Shown here in pieces: positions 63,277 to 64,000 of a DNA stretch of 64,000 nucleotides. A program made the translations under genes and the position numbers. How positions within the stretch are numbered: the first letter of the stretch is position 1; each line of letters begins with the position of its first letter. This DNA comes from Tetrahymena elliotti 4EA (lineage: Eukaryota > Ciliophora > Oligohymenophorea > Hymenostomatida > Tetrahymenidae): assembly GCA_000231825.2 (NCBI GenBank), contig JH720308.1, positions 62,001 through 126,000 of the forward strand, in the 5' to 3' direction. The notes below the pieces were generated by a model. It had not been told where the DNA came from and made no database searches. It worked only from the letters and a program-made list of their open reading frames with translations.

Positions 63277-63613
63277 AATTATTTTAAAAATATTTGTATG
63301 TTTGTTTTTTACTTTCAATTTTTTTAATATTTTTGAATTTAAATTAAGAGTAATTAAATATTTTCAAATTAAATAATGTATGGGATGCTTGCTTATTTTA
63401 CCAATCAAACTATCAAATGATATTATATGGTTATTATCTTAATAAAATAAGCAAATATTTGTTTCTAAATAATTGTTATAATATTGTTATTTCTACAAAC
63501 TCAAATTATAAGAAAAAGTTAAGTAAATAATTAAAAATTGATCAAAAAAAATCAAAATATTTGCAAATTCATTTAATTAAAATTATAATAAATTCAAATA
63601 TTCATTCTCTATC
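63277..63613. other. Short intergenic spacer
   Basis: 337 nt of very AT-rich DNA between two plus-strand genes. Nothing recognisable. Confidence 0.5.
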
Positions 63614-64000
63614 ATGTAAAAATAAACTAATCAGCTTTTAAAGAGAAGTGAAAAATTGGATAGGAAACATTTTATATTGCTCAGAAAGAATTTTTCAAAT
63701 AACTACATAGACAATATCATATATCCTGTAGATATTTTAGATGGTAAGAGTGGGCTGATAGTAATTAAATATAATTCTTTAGAAATAATAGAGCTAATTG
63801 AATGTCATATAGATATTTATCTGCTAAAAGATATAATTTTACATAATCGTTAGAGCCTAATTAACCTATCTTTAATTTATTGCACATTTTATTCTATTGA
63901 AAAACCTTTTCTTGGTGAAACTTTTGAAAAAGAGAGACATTTAGCTGACTTTTTAAATTTGATCAATTTTGTTTCTTTGATAAGAAGTTTTGAATTTTAA
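63614..64000 (+). CDS. Start of an unknown gene (3' end outside window)
   Basis: ATG at 63614 followed by 128 further codons with no TGA to the window edge. The protein starts MQKQTNQLLKRSEKLDRKHF and contains YPVDILDGKSGLIVIKY and IIELIECHIDIYLLKD. It looks soluble, with alternating beta and helical stretches, and has no signal peptide. No motif was recognised in the visible part. The ATG chosen is the first in this frame. The frame upstream is open only a short way. Confidence 0.55.

Noticed and set aside
1..64000. Chromosome breakage sequence or telomeric repeats of Tetrahymena type
   Set aside because: I looked for the 15-nt breakage consensus and for G4T2 repeats on both strands by eye and saw none.

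Overview
The window is AT-rich (roughly 20-25% G+C by eye) eukaryotic nuclear DNA from a ciliate that uses TGA as its only stop and reads TAA and TAG as glutamine. Standard-code frames are broken everywhere. Read with the ciliate code, the same stretches give long continuous proteins that end at TGA. They are interrupted by short GTAA...AG introns, mostly 45-85 nt and very AT-rich. This combination points to an oligohymenophorean, most likely Tetrahymena or a close relative. I saw no rRNA, tRNA, CRISPR array or intact transposon.

Layout. 1-896 (-) is the end of a gene for a ubiquitin-like, probably N-myristoylated protein. 2687-8887 (+) is a ~1,900-residue low-complexity protein. 9891-12867 (-) is a secretory-route EGF/transmembrane/RING-H2 protein. 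14330-18351 (-) is a 1,302-residue coiled-coil protein. From 18.7 to 27.6 kb, all on the minus strand, lie three related C2H2-finger/AT-hook genes (18708-20144, 24943-25635, 26929-27624). The middle copy carries two compensating frameshifts. Small, poorly supported genes and a probably spurious 100-N assembly gap lie between them. 28946-35958 (+) is an 11-exon secreted protein with a Glu/Arg/Gln coiled coil and a Cys-rich tail. 36-37.3 kb holds uncertain overlapping frames. 37393-39829 (-) resembles RBBP5/Swd1 of the COMPASS histone methyltransferase. 40847-41820 (-) is a small membrane protein. 41909-43528 (-) is a kelch protein. 44260-45657 (+) is an LRR-like protein. 45724-50643 (-) is an intronless 1,639-residue RING/TRAF-finger/transmembrane/coiled-coil protein with an internal repeat. 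52806-63276 (+) is a 12-exon, 3,275-residue secretory-route protein with parallel beta-helix-like repeats, a Cys-rich segment and about eight membrane spans. 63614-64000 (+) is the start of another gene.

The genes do not form operons. Themes that recur are ubiquitin-type signalling at membranes (two different membrane-bound RING proteins and a ubiquitin-like protein), chromatin or DNA binding (the RBBP5-like protein and the finger/AT-hook family), and large secretory-route proteins. Most of the multi-exon models were checked by arithmetic: after removing the introns, the coding length is an exact multiple of three. Everything here is by-eye reading. Family names rest on motifs, not on searches.
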